The notes beneath the pieces are model-generated. The model was not told the origin of the DNA and searched no databases. It saw nothing but the letters and a program-made list of their open reading frames with translations. Positions 53,276 through 62,817 of a DNA stretch of 64,000 nt are shown piece by piece. Source of the DNA: Rhizobium tibeticum (GTDB lineage Bacteria > Pseudomonadota > Alphaproteobacteria > Rhizobiales > Rhizobiaceae); assembly GCF_900110205.1 (NCBI RefSeq), contig NZ_FOCV01000025.1, positions 31,431-95,430 on the forward strand, read 5' to 3'. Within the stretch, counting starts at the first letter, position 1. Every line of letters starts with the position of its first letter. The position numbers were made by a program, and so were the translations under genes.

Positions 53276-54997
53276 ATGACTATCAAGCTGCAAAAGCCGG
53301 ATATCACTGAGCTTAAGCCTCGTATCACCGTGTTCGGTGTTGGCGGCGGCGGTGGCAACGCTGTCAACAACATGATCTCCGCGGGCCTCCAGGGCGTCGA
53401 CTTCGTCGTTGCCAACACGGATGCCCAGGCCCTGACGATGACCAAGGCAGAGCGCATTATCCAGCTCGGCGCCAACGTCACGGAAGGGCTCGGTGCTGGT
53501 TCGCAGCCGGAAGTCGGTCGCGCAGCCGCTGAAGAGTGCATCGACGAGATCGTCGACCACCTGAATGGAACGCACATGTGCTTCGTTACCGCCGGCATGG
53601 GCGGCGGCACCGGCACTGGCGCTGCTCCAGTCGTTGCACAGGCAGCCCGTAACAAGGGCATCCTGACGGTCGGCGTCGTGACCAAGCCCTTCCACTTCGA
53701 AGGCGGGCGCCGCATGCGTCTAGCCGAATCCGGCATCCAGGAGCTGCAGAAGTCGGTCGATACCCTCATCGTCATTCCGAACCAGAACCTTTTCCGCATC
53801 GCCAACGACAAGACGACCTTTGCCGACGCGTTCGCGATGGCAGACCAGGTCCTCTACTCCGGTGTTGCCTGCATCACCGACCTCATGGTGAAGGAAGGTC
53901 TCATCAACCTCGACTTCGCCGACGTTCGCTCGGTCATGCGCGAAATGGGCCGCGCAATGATGGGCACCGGCGAGGCATCGGGCCAGGGCCGCGCAATGCA
54001 GGCTGCCGAAGCTGCGATTGCCAACCCGCTGCTCGACGAAACGTCGATGAAGGGCGCACAGGGCCTGTTGATCTCCATCACCGGCGGCCGCGACCTCACC
54101 CTCTTCGAAGTCGACGAAGCAGCAACGCGTATCCGCGAAGAAGTCGATCCGGATGCGAACATCATCCTCGGCGCGACGTTCGACGAATCGCTCGAAGGCA
54201 TCATCCGCGTCTCCGTCGTCGCAACCGGCATCGACCGTGCGCTCAACGAAGCAGCCGGCAAGACATTCCAGCCTGTCGCAAAGCCGATTGTCCGTCCTTC
54301 CGCGGCCGTCGCTCCGGCGCCGGCCGCGGTTCAGCCTGCACCTGTCATGCAGCAGGCACCAAAGCCCGTCGACCCGGTCGCGCAGGCGATCCGTACGGCT
54401 GAAGCGGAAATGGAGCGCGAGCTCGAGATCCACGCTCCACGTGCAGCATCACCGGTGCAGCAGCCGGCGATGCAGGAGACCTTCCGTCCGCAGAGCAAGA
54501 TCTTTGCCGCTCCAGAAGCCGCTCCGGTCATTCGTCCAGCCCCGGTTCAGCAGGCTCCGGTTCACGCACCTGCCATGAGCCAGCCGGTTCAGCAGCCTGC
54601 GATGAGCCAGGCGCCTGTCATGCAGCAGCCAATGGCCGCCCAACAGCCCGTTCGCATGCCGAAAGTGGAGGATTTCCCGCCAGTGGTTCAGGCAGAGATC
54701 GACCATCGCTCGCAGCCTGCCCCCACGTCTCATGCGCATGAAGAGCGTGGACCGATGGGCCTCCTGAAGCGAATCACCAACTCGCTTGGCCGCCGCGAAG
54801 AGGAAGTCGCGCCGGAGATGACGTCGGCTCCTGCTGCTGCCTCGCAGCAGCGCCGTCCGCTTTCTCCGGAAGCCAGCCTCTATGCGCCGCGCCGCGGAAA
54901 CCTCGACGATCAGGGCCGCAGCGTCCCGCAGGCTCGCATGATGCAGGAAGACGATCAGCTCGAAATTCCGGCATTCCTGCGCCGTCAGTCGAACTGA
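53276..54997 (+). CDS. ftsZ: Cell division protein FtsZ
   Basis: 573-residue tubulin-like GTPase forming the Z ring. The GTP-binding core (about residues 1-330) has VFGVGGGGGNAVNNM, NTDAQAL and the tubulin signature GGGTGTGAAP. Next comes an unusually long disordered linker (about 340-555) rich in Pro, Gln and Ala with imperfect repeats around PVQQPAMSQ. The C-terminal peptide DDQLEIPAFLRRQSN is the docking site for FtsA and other partners. The length matches the FtsZ1 class of rhizobia rather than the roughly 380-residue enterobacterial form. A terminator follows. Confidence 0.97.
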   Translation: MTIKLQKPDITELKPRITVFGVGGGGGNAVNNMISAGLQGVDFVVANTDAQALTMTKAERIIQLGANVTEGLGAGSQPEVGRAAAEECIDEIVDHLNGTHMCFVTAGMGGGTGTGAAPVVAQAARNKGILTVGVVTKPFHFEGGRRMRLAESGIQELQKSVDTLIVIPNQNLFRIANDKTTFADAFAMADQVLYSGVACITDLMVKEGLINLDFADVRSVMREMGRAMMGTGEASGQGRAMQAAEAAIANPLLDETSMKGAQGLLISITGGRDLTLFEVDEAATRIREEVDPDANIILGATFDESLEGIIRVSVVATGIDRALNEAAGKTFQPVAKPIVRPSAAVAPAPAAVQPAPVMQQAPKPVDPVAQAIRTAEAEMERELEIHAPRAASPVQQPAMQETFRPQSKIFAAPEAAPVIRPAPVQQAPVHAPAMSQPVQQPAMSQAPVMQQPMAAQQPVRMPKVEDFPPVVQAEIDHRSQPAPTSHAHEERGPMGLLKRITNSLGRREEEVAPEMTSAPAAASQQRRPLSPEASLYAPRRGNLDDQGRSVPQARMMQEDDQLEIPAFLRRQSN

Positions 54998-55021
54998 GGC
55001 AGGGACAGAATCGCCACAAGG

Positions 55022-55052
55022 ATGCCCGGGAGTACGCTCCCGGGCATTGCTG
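55022..55052 (+). terminator. Terminator after ftsZ
   Basis: An 11-bp stem ATGCCCGGGAG/CTCCCGGGCAT (55022-55032 with 55037-55047) around TACG, 25 bp after ftsZ. The T tract is short. The remaining 230 bp before lpxC must include its promoter but shows no other feature. Confidence 0.7.
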
Positions 55053-55284
55053 TTCCAGGGGATGGAATCTGGCGGCAATTGCGCTGTTATTTCAAGGGCA
55101 TGCTTTCGTAACAATGCGAAAGAAACAGTGATTTGGATTGGAACCCGGGCGCACGTATGTATGTGCTCAAGAAAACCGTCTTCTCGCGCTTTATGGCGAG
55201 ACTTCGACGGAGTGAAATGAACCTTGGCAGATAGTTCGGCATGTTAGCCGCGGCGGGTCACCAGGGATTATAAAGGCAAAATTT

Positions 55285-56241
55285 ATGGTTATTGGCATGT
55301 TGGGTTTTCAAACGACGGTATCACGTCCGATCACGCTCTCGGGCATCGGCGTTCATTCTGGTGCTGACGTTTCGATTACCTTCAACCCGGCAGAATCTGA
55401 CACTGGCGTCGTCTTCAATCGCATGCATGAGAACGGCGAGGTTTCCGAATACCGTGCTGTGTCTTCGCAGGTCGGCAATACGGATCTGTGCACCGTTCTT
55501 GGGTTCTCGCCGGCGCACTCGGTTGCGACGATCGAGCATGTCATGGCTGCCGTCTACGCGCTTGGTCTCGACAACGTCGTGATCGAGGTTCATGGCGCCG
55601 AAATGCCGATCATGGACGGCAGTTCGATGCCTTTCATCGAAGCGATCGAACAGGTTGGCCTGGTATCGCTCGGCGTGAAGCGCCGGTATATCCGCATCAC
55701 CAAGCCGGTTCGCATCGAGCATGGTGGCTCGTGGAGCGAGTTCCGTCCCTATGATGGTACGCGCTTTGAAGTCGAGATCGATTTCGATTGCCCGCTGATC
55801 GGCCGGCAGAAGTGGGAAGGCGACATGACGGCTGCGACGTTCAAGTCCGAGCTGTCGCGCGCTCGTACCTTCGGTTTCATGCGGGATGTCGAGCGTCTTT
55901 GGGCCTCCGGCCACGCGCTTGGTTCCTCGCTTGAGAATTCGGTCGTCATTTCGGACGACAATACCGTTATCAATGTCGAGGGCCTGCGCTACGCCAAGGA
56001 CGAATTCGTGCGCCACAAGGCACTCGATGCCGTCGGCGACCTTGCGCTCGCCGGCGCTCCTTTCATCGGTTGCTATCGCTCCTATCGCGGCGGCCACAAG
56101 ATGAATGCTAATGCTCTCAAGGCGTTGCTCAGCGACCCGACCGCCTACGAAGTGGTCGAGACCTCTGCGCCGCGCCAGCGTGTTGCTCCTCGGGATTTCA
56201 TCCGGGTCAACGCACCGGAATTTGCTCCCTGGTCGGCATGA
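55285..56241 (+). CDS. lpxC: UDP-3-O-acyl-N-acetylglucosamine deacetylase LpxC
   Basis: 318-residue zinc deacetylase performing the committed step of lipid A synthesis. Zinc ligands are seen in IEHVMAA (His near residue 82) and HKALDAVGD (His and Asp near 240). The early GVHSGADVSITFNPA, MDGSSMPFIEAI and YRGGHKMNANALKAL motifs are also diagnostic. AAAGG lies 8 bp before the ATG at 55285. It follows the division genes, as in many proteobacteria, and is closed by a strong terminator. Confidence 0.97.
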   Translation: MVIGMLGFQTTVSRPITLSGIGVHSGADVSITFNPAESDTGVVFNRMHENGEVSEYRAVSSQVGNTDLCTVLGFSPAHSVATIEHVMAAVYALGLDNVVIEVHGAEMPIMDGSSMPFIEAIEQVGLVSLGVKRRYIRITKPVRIEHGGSWSEFRPYDGTRFEVEIDFDCPLIGRQKWEGDMTAATFKSELSRARTFGFMRDVERLWASGHALGSSLENSVVISDDNTVINVEGLRYAKDEFVRHKALDAVGDLALAGAPFIGCYRSYRGGHKMNANALKALLSDPTAYEVVETSAPRQRVAPRDFIRVNAPEFAPWSA

Positions 56242-56267
56242 CCTCCATCGTATCTCTTAGGCCAGGG

Positions 56268-56300
56268 CCGCCTCCTTCGGGAGGCGGTTTCTTTATTTTG
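56268..56300 (+). terminator. Terminator after lpxC
   Basis: CCGCCTCC (56268-56275) and GGAGGCGG (56280-56287) around a stable TTCG tetraloop, followed by a T-rich tail. Confidence 0.93.
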
Positions 56301-56540
56301 AACAGACTGACGGTGATTCCCCGATAGATGTTTCGCCGCAGATGTCTAGCGGCAACAGGTGCAGCTTTCACGGTGCAAAACGGGCGATTATCGCCTGCAT
56401 CGCCACAAAAATGCGTTAATGCATCATCATTGCGTTGCTCTGGCTCCACATTTGTGGCTAGAAACGCCAGCAAGGCGTGGCTGCCGTTGAGGGATGGCGG
56501 CGTTGGGATTGTTCCGATGGGTTATGCAGGGTCTGAAAGT

Positions 56541-57386
56541 ATGATGAAGACAGCGCGCGCTTTGTTCGCATCGCTCTTGGTGCTGAGCGCAGGTGCCTTA
56601 GTTTCCGGATGCCAGTCGGACCCCGATATCGATATTACCAAGCTCGGCGTCGAGAGCGATCCGCCGGATGTTCTCTATACCCAGGGCCTCGCCAACATGA
56701 AGGCCGGCAACATGGCCGAAGCGGCGCGCAAGTTCGACGCCATCGATCGCGAGAACCCGTTCTCCGAATGGGCGCGCAAGGCGCTCGTGATGAGCACCTT
56801 CGTCAAGTATCGCCAGGGCCGTCTCGACGACGCTCTTGCCTCGGGCAACCGCTATATGGCGCAGTATCCGAAGTCGAAAGATGCCCCCTACGTGCAGTAT
56901 CTGATCGGTCTGACCTATTCGAAGCAGATCGTGGACGTCACGCAGGATCAGCGCGCAGCTGCCAAGACTGTCGAAGCCATGCAGGCGGTTATCGACAACT
57001 ACCCGGATTCCGAATATGTCGACGACGCTCAGGCGAAAATCCGCTTCGCGCGCGACCAGATGGCCGGCAAGGAAATGCAGGTCGGCCGCTACTATATGGA
57101 GCGGAAGGAATACCTCGCCGCGATCTCGCGCTTCCGCACTGTCGTCGAGAAGTACCCGAATACCAACCAGATCGAAGAAGCGCTCGCGCGCCTTGTCGAA
57201 GCCTACTACGCAATGGGCATCGTCGAGGAGGCGCAAACCGCAGCTGCCGTTCTGGGCCATAATTATCCGGACAGCCAGTGGTACGCAGATTCCTTCAAGC
57301 TCTTGAAGAACGGTGGCACGGAGCCGCGTGAAAACCCGGGTTCCTGGATCGCGGCTGCAGGCAAGAAACTCCTGCTCGGTTCCTGA
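56541..57386 (+). CDS. bamD: Outer membrane assembly lipoprotein BamD
   Basis: 281-residue TPR lipoprotein of the BAM complex that inserts beta-barrel proteins in the outer membrane. The lipoprotein signal has lipobox VSGC (Cys about 25). TPR-type pairs follow from LYTQGLANMKAGNMAEAARKF in five repeats to the end, including the PYVQYLIGLTYSKQI segment typical of BamD. The ATG at 56541 gives a normal lipoprotein leader; the frame stays open upstream to 56328 without matching anything. It forms a likely unit with recN 5 bp downstream. Confidence 0.95.
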   Translation: MMKTARALFASLLVLSAGALVSGCQSDPDIDITKLGVESDPPDVLYTQGLANMKAGNMAEAARKFDAIDRENPFSEWARKALVMSTFVKYRQGRLDDALASGNRYMAQYPKSKDAPYVQYLIGLTYSKQIVDVTQDQRAAAKTVEAMQAVIDNYPDSEYVDDAQAKIRFARDQMAGKEMQVGRYYMERKEYLAAISRFRTVVEKYPNTNQIEEALARLVEAYYAMGIVEEAQTAAAVLGHNYPDSQWYADSFKLLKNGGTEPRENPGSWIAAAGKKLLLGS

Positions 57387-57391
57387 GGCCA

Positions 57392-59065
57392 ATGCTGATC
57401 CAGCTTTCGATCCGCGATATCGTCCTGATCGAGCGGCTGGATCTCGCCTTTGAGACCGGCCTCTCGGTGCTGACCGGTGAGACCGGTGCTGGCAAATCCA
57501 TCCTGCTTGATAGCCTGTCGCTGGCCCTTGGGGGCCGCGGAGACGGAGGCCTCGTTCGCCACGGCGAAGACAAGGGGCAGGTGACGGCTGTCTTCGATGT
57601 CGGCCCGGATCACGGCGCCCGCAAGCTGCTGCGCGAAAACGGCATCGATGATGATGGCGATCTCATCTTCCGCCGTGTCCAAAACGCCGACGGCCGCACC
57701 AAGGCCTATGTCAACGACCAGCCGCTCAGCGTTCAGCTGATGCGCCAGGCCGGACAGATGCTCGTCGAGATTCACGGTCAGCATGATGATCGCGCGCTCG
57801 TGGACACCCACGCTCACCGGATCCTGCTCGACGCCTTTGCGGGCGTAAACGAAGACGCTGCTACCGTTTCCAACATTTACCGCATCTGGCGCGATACCGA
57901 GCGGACGCTGAAGAAGCAGCGCGAGAAGGTGGAAAATGCTACGCGCGAGGCGGACTATCTGCGCTCATCCGTCGAGGAACTGGAAAAGCTTTCGCCGCTG
58001 GATGGCGAGGAGGACGAACTCGCCGATCGTCGCCAAAAGATGATGAAGGCCGAGCGCATCGCAGGCGATATCGCCGAGGCTTCAGAGTTCCTCAACGGCA
58101 ATGCCTCTCCCGTGCCGCATATCGCCTCGCTCGTGCGCCGGCTGGAGCGCAAGAGCCACGAGGCTCCTGGCTTGCTGGAAGATACGGTTGCGCTTCTGGA
58201 CGCTGCGCTCGACCAGCTCTCCAACGCCCAGATGGAAGTCGAGGCGGCACTCCGAAAGACGGAATACGATCCAAAGGAGCTGGAGCGTGTAGAGGAGCGT
58301 CTGTTTGCCTTGCGCGCCGCCGCGCGCAAGTACTCTGTTCCGGTGGTCGAACTCCCAGCGCTCGCCGTTCGCATGATCAGCGATCTTGCCGATCTCGATG
58401 CCGGCGAGGAACGGCTTGCCAAGCTCGAAGCCGAGGTTGATGTTGCCAAGGCGAACTACGATGCAGCAGCACGCACGCTTTCCGATACGCGTCATCACGC
58501 CGGAGACGCTTTGGCTGCCGCCGTCATGGCAGAACTGCCGGCACTGAAGCTGGAGCGGGCACGTTTCATGGTAGAGATCACCACCAATCGCGAGGATGCG
58601 ACAGCAGAGGGCATCGACGTTGTCGAGTTCCACGTGCAGACCAATCCGGGCACGCGCCCGGGTTCTATCATGAAGGTGGCGTCCGGCGGCGAGCTTTCGC
58701 GCTTCCTGCTCGCGCTGAAGGTGGCGCTCGCCGATCGCGGCTCTGCACCGACACTCGTCTTCGACGAAATAGATACCGGTGTTGGTGGGGCGGTTGCCGA
58801 CGCGATCGGTCAGCGGCTGAAGCGGCTTTCCGACCGCGTTCAGGTCCTCTCGGTTACGCATGCGCCGCAGGTTGCAGCACGGGCGGCGACGCATCTGCTG
58901 ATCTCAAAGGGACCGGCCGCCGAAGGCTCCGAGAAGATTGCGACGCGCGTCGCGACGATGGCGCCCGACGACCGTACCGAAGAGATCGCACGCATGCTGG
59001 CGGGCGCCTCGGTGACGGAAGAGGCGAGGGCGGCTGCTGCCCGGCTGCTGGCCGGGAACGGCTGA
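57392..59065 (+). CDS. recN: DNA repair protein RecN
   Basis: 557-residue SMC-like ATPase for double-strand break repair. The N-terminal Walker A is LTGETGAGKSILLDSL near residue 29. Coiled-coil arms occupy the middle, for instance residues about 160-250 and 290-380. The C-terminal half-site has the signature VASGGELSRFLLALK and Walker B LVFDEIDTGVGG. It starts 5 bp after bamD. Regulation by LexA is common for recN elsewhere, but no LexA box is obvious in the short gap, which fits readthrough from bamD. Confidence 0.96.
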   Translation: MLIQLSIRDIVLIERLDLAFETGLSVLTGETGAGKSILLDSLSLALGGRGDGGLVRHGEDKGQVTAVFDVGPDHGARKLLRENGIDDDGDLIFRRVQNADGRTKAYVNDQPLSVQLMRQAGQMLVEIHGQHDDRALVDTHAHRILLDAFAGVNEDAATVSNIYRIWRDTERTLKKQREKVENATREADYLRSSVEELEKLSPLDGEEDELADRRQKMMKAERIAGDIAEASEFLNGNASPVPHIASLVRRLERKSHEAPGLLEDTVALLDAALDQLSNAQMEVEAALRKTEYDPKELERVEERLFALRAAARKYSVPVVELPALAVRMISDLADLDAGEERLAKLEAEVDVAKANYDAAARTLSDTRHHAGDALAAAVMAELPALKLERARFMVEITTNREDATAEGIDVVEFHVQTNPGTRPGSIMKVASGGELSRFLLALKVALADRGSAPTLVFDEIDTGVGGAVADAIGQRLKRLSDRVQVLSVTHAPQVAARAATHLLISKGPAAEGSEKIATRVATMAPDDRTEEIARMLAGASVTEEARAAAARLLAGNG

Positions 59066-59173
59066 TTTCAAAATCGCCGAATCGGGGAGAGGCGCCGGAG
59101 ATGACGTCTCACTCCCTTTCAATCCATGCGTTTTGCTCTAAAACGACTCCAGATTCCGTGGAGCGAGAGCCGT

Positions 59174-61345
59174 ATGTCGACCGAAACCATAGCCGTTGAT
59201 GCCCTGACGATCGAAGATGCAGCCGCCGAGCTCGAGCGGCTTGCGAAGGAGATCGCCCGCAACGACGAGCTCTATCACGGCGAGGATCGCCCGGCGATTT
59301 CGGATGCCGAGTATGATGCGCTGCAGCGGCGCAACGACGCGATCGAGGCGCGCTTTCCGGAACTGATCCGCCAAGACAGCCCGTCGCGGCGTGTCGGCTC
59401 CGCGCCTTCAGTCACATTCGCACCCGTCGTGCATGCGCGGCCGATGCTGTCGCTCGACAATACCTTCTCGCAGGAGGACGTGCAGGACTTCGTGGCCAGC
59501 GTCTATCGTTTCCTCGGCCGCTTGCCGGACCAGTCGATTGCCTTTACGGCAGAGCCGAAAATCGATGGCCTCTCCATGTCGATCCGCTACGAGAACGGCA
59601 AACTTGTAAACGCAGCGACTCGCGGCGACGGTACGACGGGTGAAAACGTCACCGCGAATATCCGCACCATCAAGGAAGTCCCGAACGAGTTGCCTTGGGG
59701 TGTTCCGGCCGTCGTTGAAGTGCGCGGCGAAGTCTATATGGCCAAGAGCGACTTCCTGGCGCTGAACAAGCAGATGGAGGCGGCGGGCAAGCAGACCTAC
59801 GTCAATCCGCGCAACACCGCCGCTGGCTCGCTGCGACAGCTCAATGCGAACGTGACAGCGAGCCGCAAGCTGAAGTTCTTCGCCTACGCCTGGGGCGAGA
59901 TTTCCGAGCCCAATGATTTGCCGAAGACGCAATTCGACATGGTGCAGAAGTTCAAGGAATGGGGCTTTCCCGTCAATCCGCTGATGAAGCGGCTGAACTC
60001 CGTCGCCGATATCCTGGCGCATTACGATGAGATCGGCCTGAAGCGGCCCGATCTCGACTACGACATCGACGGCGTCGTCTACAAGGTCGACAGCCTTGAG
60101 CTGCAGACCCGACTTGGCTTCCGCTCGCGCAGCCCGCGTTGGGCGACCGCACATAAATTCCCGGCCGAGCAGGCCTTCACGACGGTCGAAAATATCGACA
60201 TTCAGGTTGGACGCACCGGCGCTCTGACGCCGGTCGCACGCCTGACGCCGATCACTGTCGGCGGCGTCGTTGTTACCAATGCGACGCTGCACAATGCCGA
60301 TTATATTGAAGGCATCGGCAATTCGGGCGAACGTATTCGCGACGTGGGACACGACATCCGGATCGGTGATACGGTCATCGTGCAGCGGGCAGGAGATGTC
60401 ATCCCGCAGGTGCTCGACGTCGTCATGGAGAAGCGTCCGGCCGATGCTAGGCCTTACGAATTCCCAAAGACTTGCCCAGTCTGCGGCAGCCATGCAGTAC
60501 GTGAGAAGAACGAGAAGACCGGCAAGCTCGATTCGGTCACCCGCTGCACCGGCGGCTTCATCTGCACGGCGCAGGCGACGGAGCATCTCAAGCATTTCGT
60601 CTCGCGCAATGCCTTCGACATCGAGGGCCTGGGCTCCAGGCAAATCGACTTCTTCTTCGATAATGAGGACAGGGCGCTGCAGATCCGCACCGCGCCCGAT
60701 ATCTTCACGCTGGAGAAGCGGCAGGCGGATTCACTGACCAAGCTCGAAAATATCGACGGCTTCGGCAAGGTCAGTGTCGGCAAGCTCTACGCGGCCATCA
60801 ACGAGCGCCGCACGATCGCGCTCCACCGCTTCATCTATGCGCTCGGCATACGCCATGTCGGCGAGACGACCGCGAAACTGCTTGCGCGCTCCTATGGCAC
60901 CTATGACGCCTTCGAGGCAGCGATGAAGGAGGCTGTACCACTTTCGGGCGATGCCTGGAACGACTTGAACGCTATCGAAGGCATCGGTGAGATTGTCGCC
61001 CGCGCCATCGTCGAATTCTACAAGGAACCGCGTAATATCGAGGTGATCGGGGCGTTGCTCGACGAACTCGACGACAAGAGGCCCTTGCCCGCCGAACAGG
61101 CGGTGACATCCGACAGCCCTGTCGCCGGCAAGACCGTCGTTTTCACCGGCTCGCTGGAAAAGTTTTCGCGCGACGAGGCTAAGGCGCGGGCAGAAAGCCT
61201 CGGCGCCAAGGTCGCCGGTTCGGTGTCGAAGAAGACCGATATCGTCGTTGCGGGACCGGGCGCCGGCTCGAAGCTCGACAAGGCACGCGAGCTCGGGGTC
61301 CAGACGATGGACGAGGACGAGTGGCTGGCGCTGATCGGCGGGTGA
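59174..61345 (+). CDS. ligA: NAD-dependent DNA ligase LigA
   Basis: 723-residue replicative ligase sealing nicks with NAD. Domains in order: the Ia domain (EIARNDELYHGEDRPAISDAEYD), adenylation domain with the nucleophile Lys in EPKIDGLSMS near residue 130, OB fold (GRTGALTPVARL), a four-Cys zinc finger (CPVCGS onward), HhH repeats and a C-terminal BRCT domain (KTVVFTGSLEKFSRDEAKARA split as KTVVFTGSLEKFSR). The ATG at 59174 begins the family-like part; ATG 59126 adds 16 unrelated residues. 108 bp after recN. Confidence 0.96.
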   Translation: MSTETIAVDALTIEDAAAELERLAKEIARNDELYHGEDRPAISDAEYDALQRRNDAIEARFPELIRQDSPSRRVGSAPSVTFAPVVHARPMLSLDNTFSQEDVQDFVASVYRFLGRLPDQSIAFTAEPKIDGLSMSIRYENGKLVNAATRGDGTTGENVTANIRTIKEVPNELPWGVPAVVEVRGEVYMAKSDFLALNKQMEAAGKQTYVNPRNTAAGSLRQLNANVTASRKLKFFAYAWGEISEPNDLPKTQFDMVQKFKEWGFPVNPLMKRLNSVADILAHYDEIGLKRPDLDYDIDGVVYKVDSLELQTRLGFRSRSPRWATAHKFPAEQAFTTVENIDIQVGRTGALTPVARLTPITVGGVVVTNATLHNADYIEGIGNSGERIRDVGHDIRIGDTVIVQRAGDVIPQVLDVVMEKRPADARPYEFPKTCPVCGSHAVREKNEKTGKLDSVTRCTGGFICTAQATEHLKHFVSRNAFDIEGLGSRQIDFFFDNEDRALQIRTAPDIFTLEKRQADSLTKLENIDGFGKVSVGKLYAAINERRTIALHRFIYALGIRHVGETTAKLLARSYGTYDAFEAAMKEAVPLSGDAWNDLNAIEGIGEIVARAIVEFYKEPRNIEVIGALLDELDDKRPLPAEQAVTSDSPVAGKTVVFTGSLEKFSRDEAKARAESLGAKVAGSVSKKTDIVVAGPGAGSKLDKARELGVQTMDEDEWLALIGG

Positions 61346-61377
61346 GGGCATCGGTTCGGCTCGTCTCAGAGCATCTT

Positions 61378-61899
61378 CTACCGCTTGATGCGCGCCATCG
61401 CATAAGCATCGACGTAGCAGCCGGCCCGGAAGGCATAGGCACGAAGTATGCCTTCCTCTTCGAAACCGAACTTTCTGTAGAGGGCGAGGGCGGCTTCGTT
61501 GTCGGTGTAGACTGTCAATTCCAGGCGCATAATGTTCAGCCAGTTGTCCGCGGCGTCGATGACGGCGGCGAGCAGCGCGCTGCCGATACCGCAGCCGGCA
61601 AAGTCGTCATGAACCCCCATGCCGATGCTGGCGACGTGATTGCGACGGCCACGGAAGCGGGTCATGCCGATGTCGCCGACGATTTGCCCGTCGATGGTTG
61701 CGACCAGACGCATCGCGTCCGGATTGCTGTTTTCGACATGGCGGCGGGTTTCTTCGATACTCTGGTAGGGCGGACGCAAGGTCCCGGCTCGAAAGCCCGG
61801 CAGATTGACCAGCGCTGCCAAGGCCTCGGTGTCGGACGAACGGATCGCTCGGATCAACAGTCCGACAGGTGCTTTTCTGCTGCTTGGATTATTCTGCAT
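61378..61899 (-). CDS. GNAT family N-acetyltransferase
   Basis: 173-residue acetyl-CoA-dependent N-acetyltransferase. The beta-strand/A motif SIGMGVHDDFAGCGIGSALL contains the acetyl-CoA pyrophosphate loop (Q/R-x-x-G-x-G/A variant GCGIGS), and ALALYRKFGFEEEGILRAYA is the C-terminal GNAT signature, like that of Rim/speG-type enzymes. The acceptor (protein N-terminus, polyamine or amino acid) is not predictable. It is convergent with ligA at a 32-bp gap. Confidence 0.9.
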   Translation of the reverse strand: MQNNPSSRKAPVGLLIRAIRSSDTEALAALVNLPGFRAGTLRPPYQSIEETRRHVENSNPDAMRLVATIDGQIVGDIGMTRFRGRRNHVASIGMGVHDDFAGCGIGSALLAAVIDAADNWLNIMRLELTVYTDNEAALALYRKFGFEEEGILRAYAFRAGCYVDAYAMARIKR

Positions 61900-61931
61900 A
61901 CAACTCTCCTTGTCATTGCGAGGGGAGCCGG

Positions 61932-61968
61932 TTCCCGAACCCTGCTCGCCTCGGCAGGGTTTCGGGGT
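61932..61968. repeat. Stable hairpin-forming inverted repeat
   Basis: CCCGAACCCTGC (61934-61945) pairs with GCAGGG-T-TTCGGG (61954-61966) with one bulged base. It lies in the 264-bp divergent gap between the acetyltransferase and exonuclease genes and could belong to a dispersed repeat family; no second copy is in this window. Confidence 0.35.
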
Positions 61969-62163
61969 TGGACGGACTGCTTCTAATGCACCGTCGATCC
62001 CGCCAACCCCGCAAGGGTGGTGGTCGTCAGCGTAAGCGTTATGGCCATCGATCCGTTCATGCTCGCCATGTTTCGCAATCCGGTTGCGGATGTCAACAGC
62101 CTGGTTTGCGCCGACAGGGCAGGAAGGCTATGCCAGATCGATACAATCGAATCGGAAGCCTCG

Positions 62164-62754
62164 TTGAAGACTATCGCCATTGACTTCGAGACAGCCAACG
62201 AACAGCGCGGCAGCGCCTGCTCGGTCGGGCTGGCATGGATAGAGGACGGCCAGGTCACGCGCGTCGAGGAGCGGCTCATCCGGCCGAAGGAGATGCGGTT
62301 CTCCGGCATGAACATCGCCATCCACGGCATCCGGCCGGAGCAGGTCGAGGACGCGCCGGAGTTTCCGGAGGTGATGGACGAGTTCCACGACGATTTCCGG
62401 GGCGCGACCATGATCGCGCACAATGCAGCTTTCGATTTCAGCGTCTGGCGTGCCTGCCTCGATCTCTATCGGCAGTCTTATCCGGAACTGACCTATCTCT
62501 GCAGCCTGAAGATGGCACAGCGGATCTGGCCGCATTTCCTATCGCACCGGCTCAACATGATCGCCGAGCATCTCGGCCTTCGCTTTGCGCATCACAATGC
62601 AGCCGAAGATGCCGCCGTCTGCGCGCATGCGGCGATCGCGATGGCAAAGGCCGTCGGGGCAGCCGCCGTGAACGCCATTCCTGCTGTGATCGGCATGAAG
62701 CCGGGCCGGCTGACGTCAAACGGATATGAGGCCTGCACCTGCAGGAAGCCGTAA
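62164..62754 (+). CDS. DEDDh 3'-5' exonuclease (DnaQ-like)
   Basis: 196-residue exonuclease of the DnaQ/RNase T-like family. The Exo I motif AIDFETAN gives the first Asp and Glu, HNAAFDFSVW holds Exo II Asp, and the C-terminal HHNAAEDAAVCAH gives the Exo III His and Asp. It would trim DNA or RNA 3' ends. The TTG at 62164 is taken as start since GGAAG lies 6 bp upstream and the family begins about there. The frame is open further upstream with ATG 62041 (238 residues) as the alternative. No polymerase domain is attached. Confidence 0.85.
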   Translation: MKTIAIDFETANEQRGSACSVGLAWIEDGQVTRVEERLIRPKEMRFSGMNIAIHGIRPEQVEDAPEFPEVMDEFHDDFRGATMIAHNAAFDFSVWRACLDLYRQSYPELTYLCSLKMAQRIWPHFLSHRLNMIAEHLGLRFAHHNAAEDAAVCAHAAIAMAKAVGAAAVNAIPAVIGMKPGRLTSNGYEACTCRKP

Positions 62755-62817
62755 GCACTTCCTTGTAAAGACCCCTGGCGCGCTTACCTTAGATGCTGAT
62801 GCAATCAGGGAGCCGTC

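Noticed and set aside
55157..55234. 25-codon basic ORF between ftsZ and lpxC
   Set aside because: No ribosome-binding site and no hydrophobic or motif content, unlike the 18735-18812 micro-gene.
61983..62069. 28-codon minus-strand ORF with a Thr/Leu-rich peptide
   Set aside because: No ribosome-binding site and it overlaps the possible 5' extension of the exonuclease frame.
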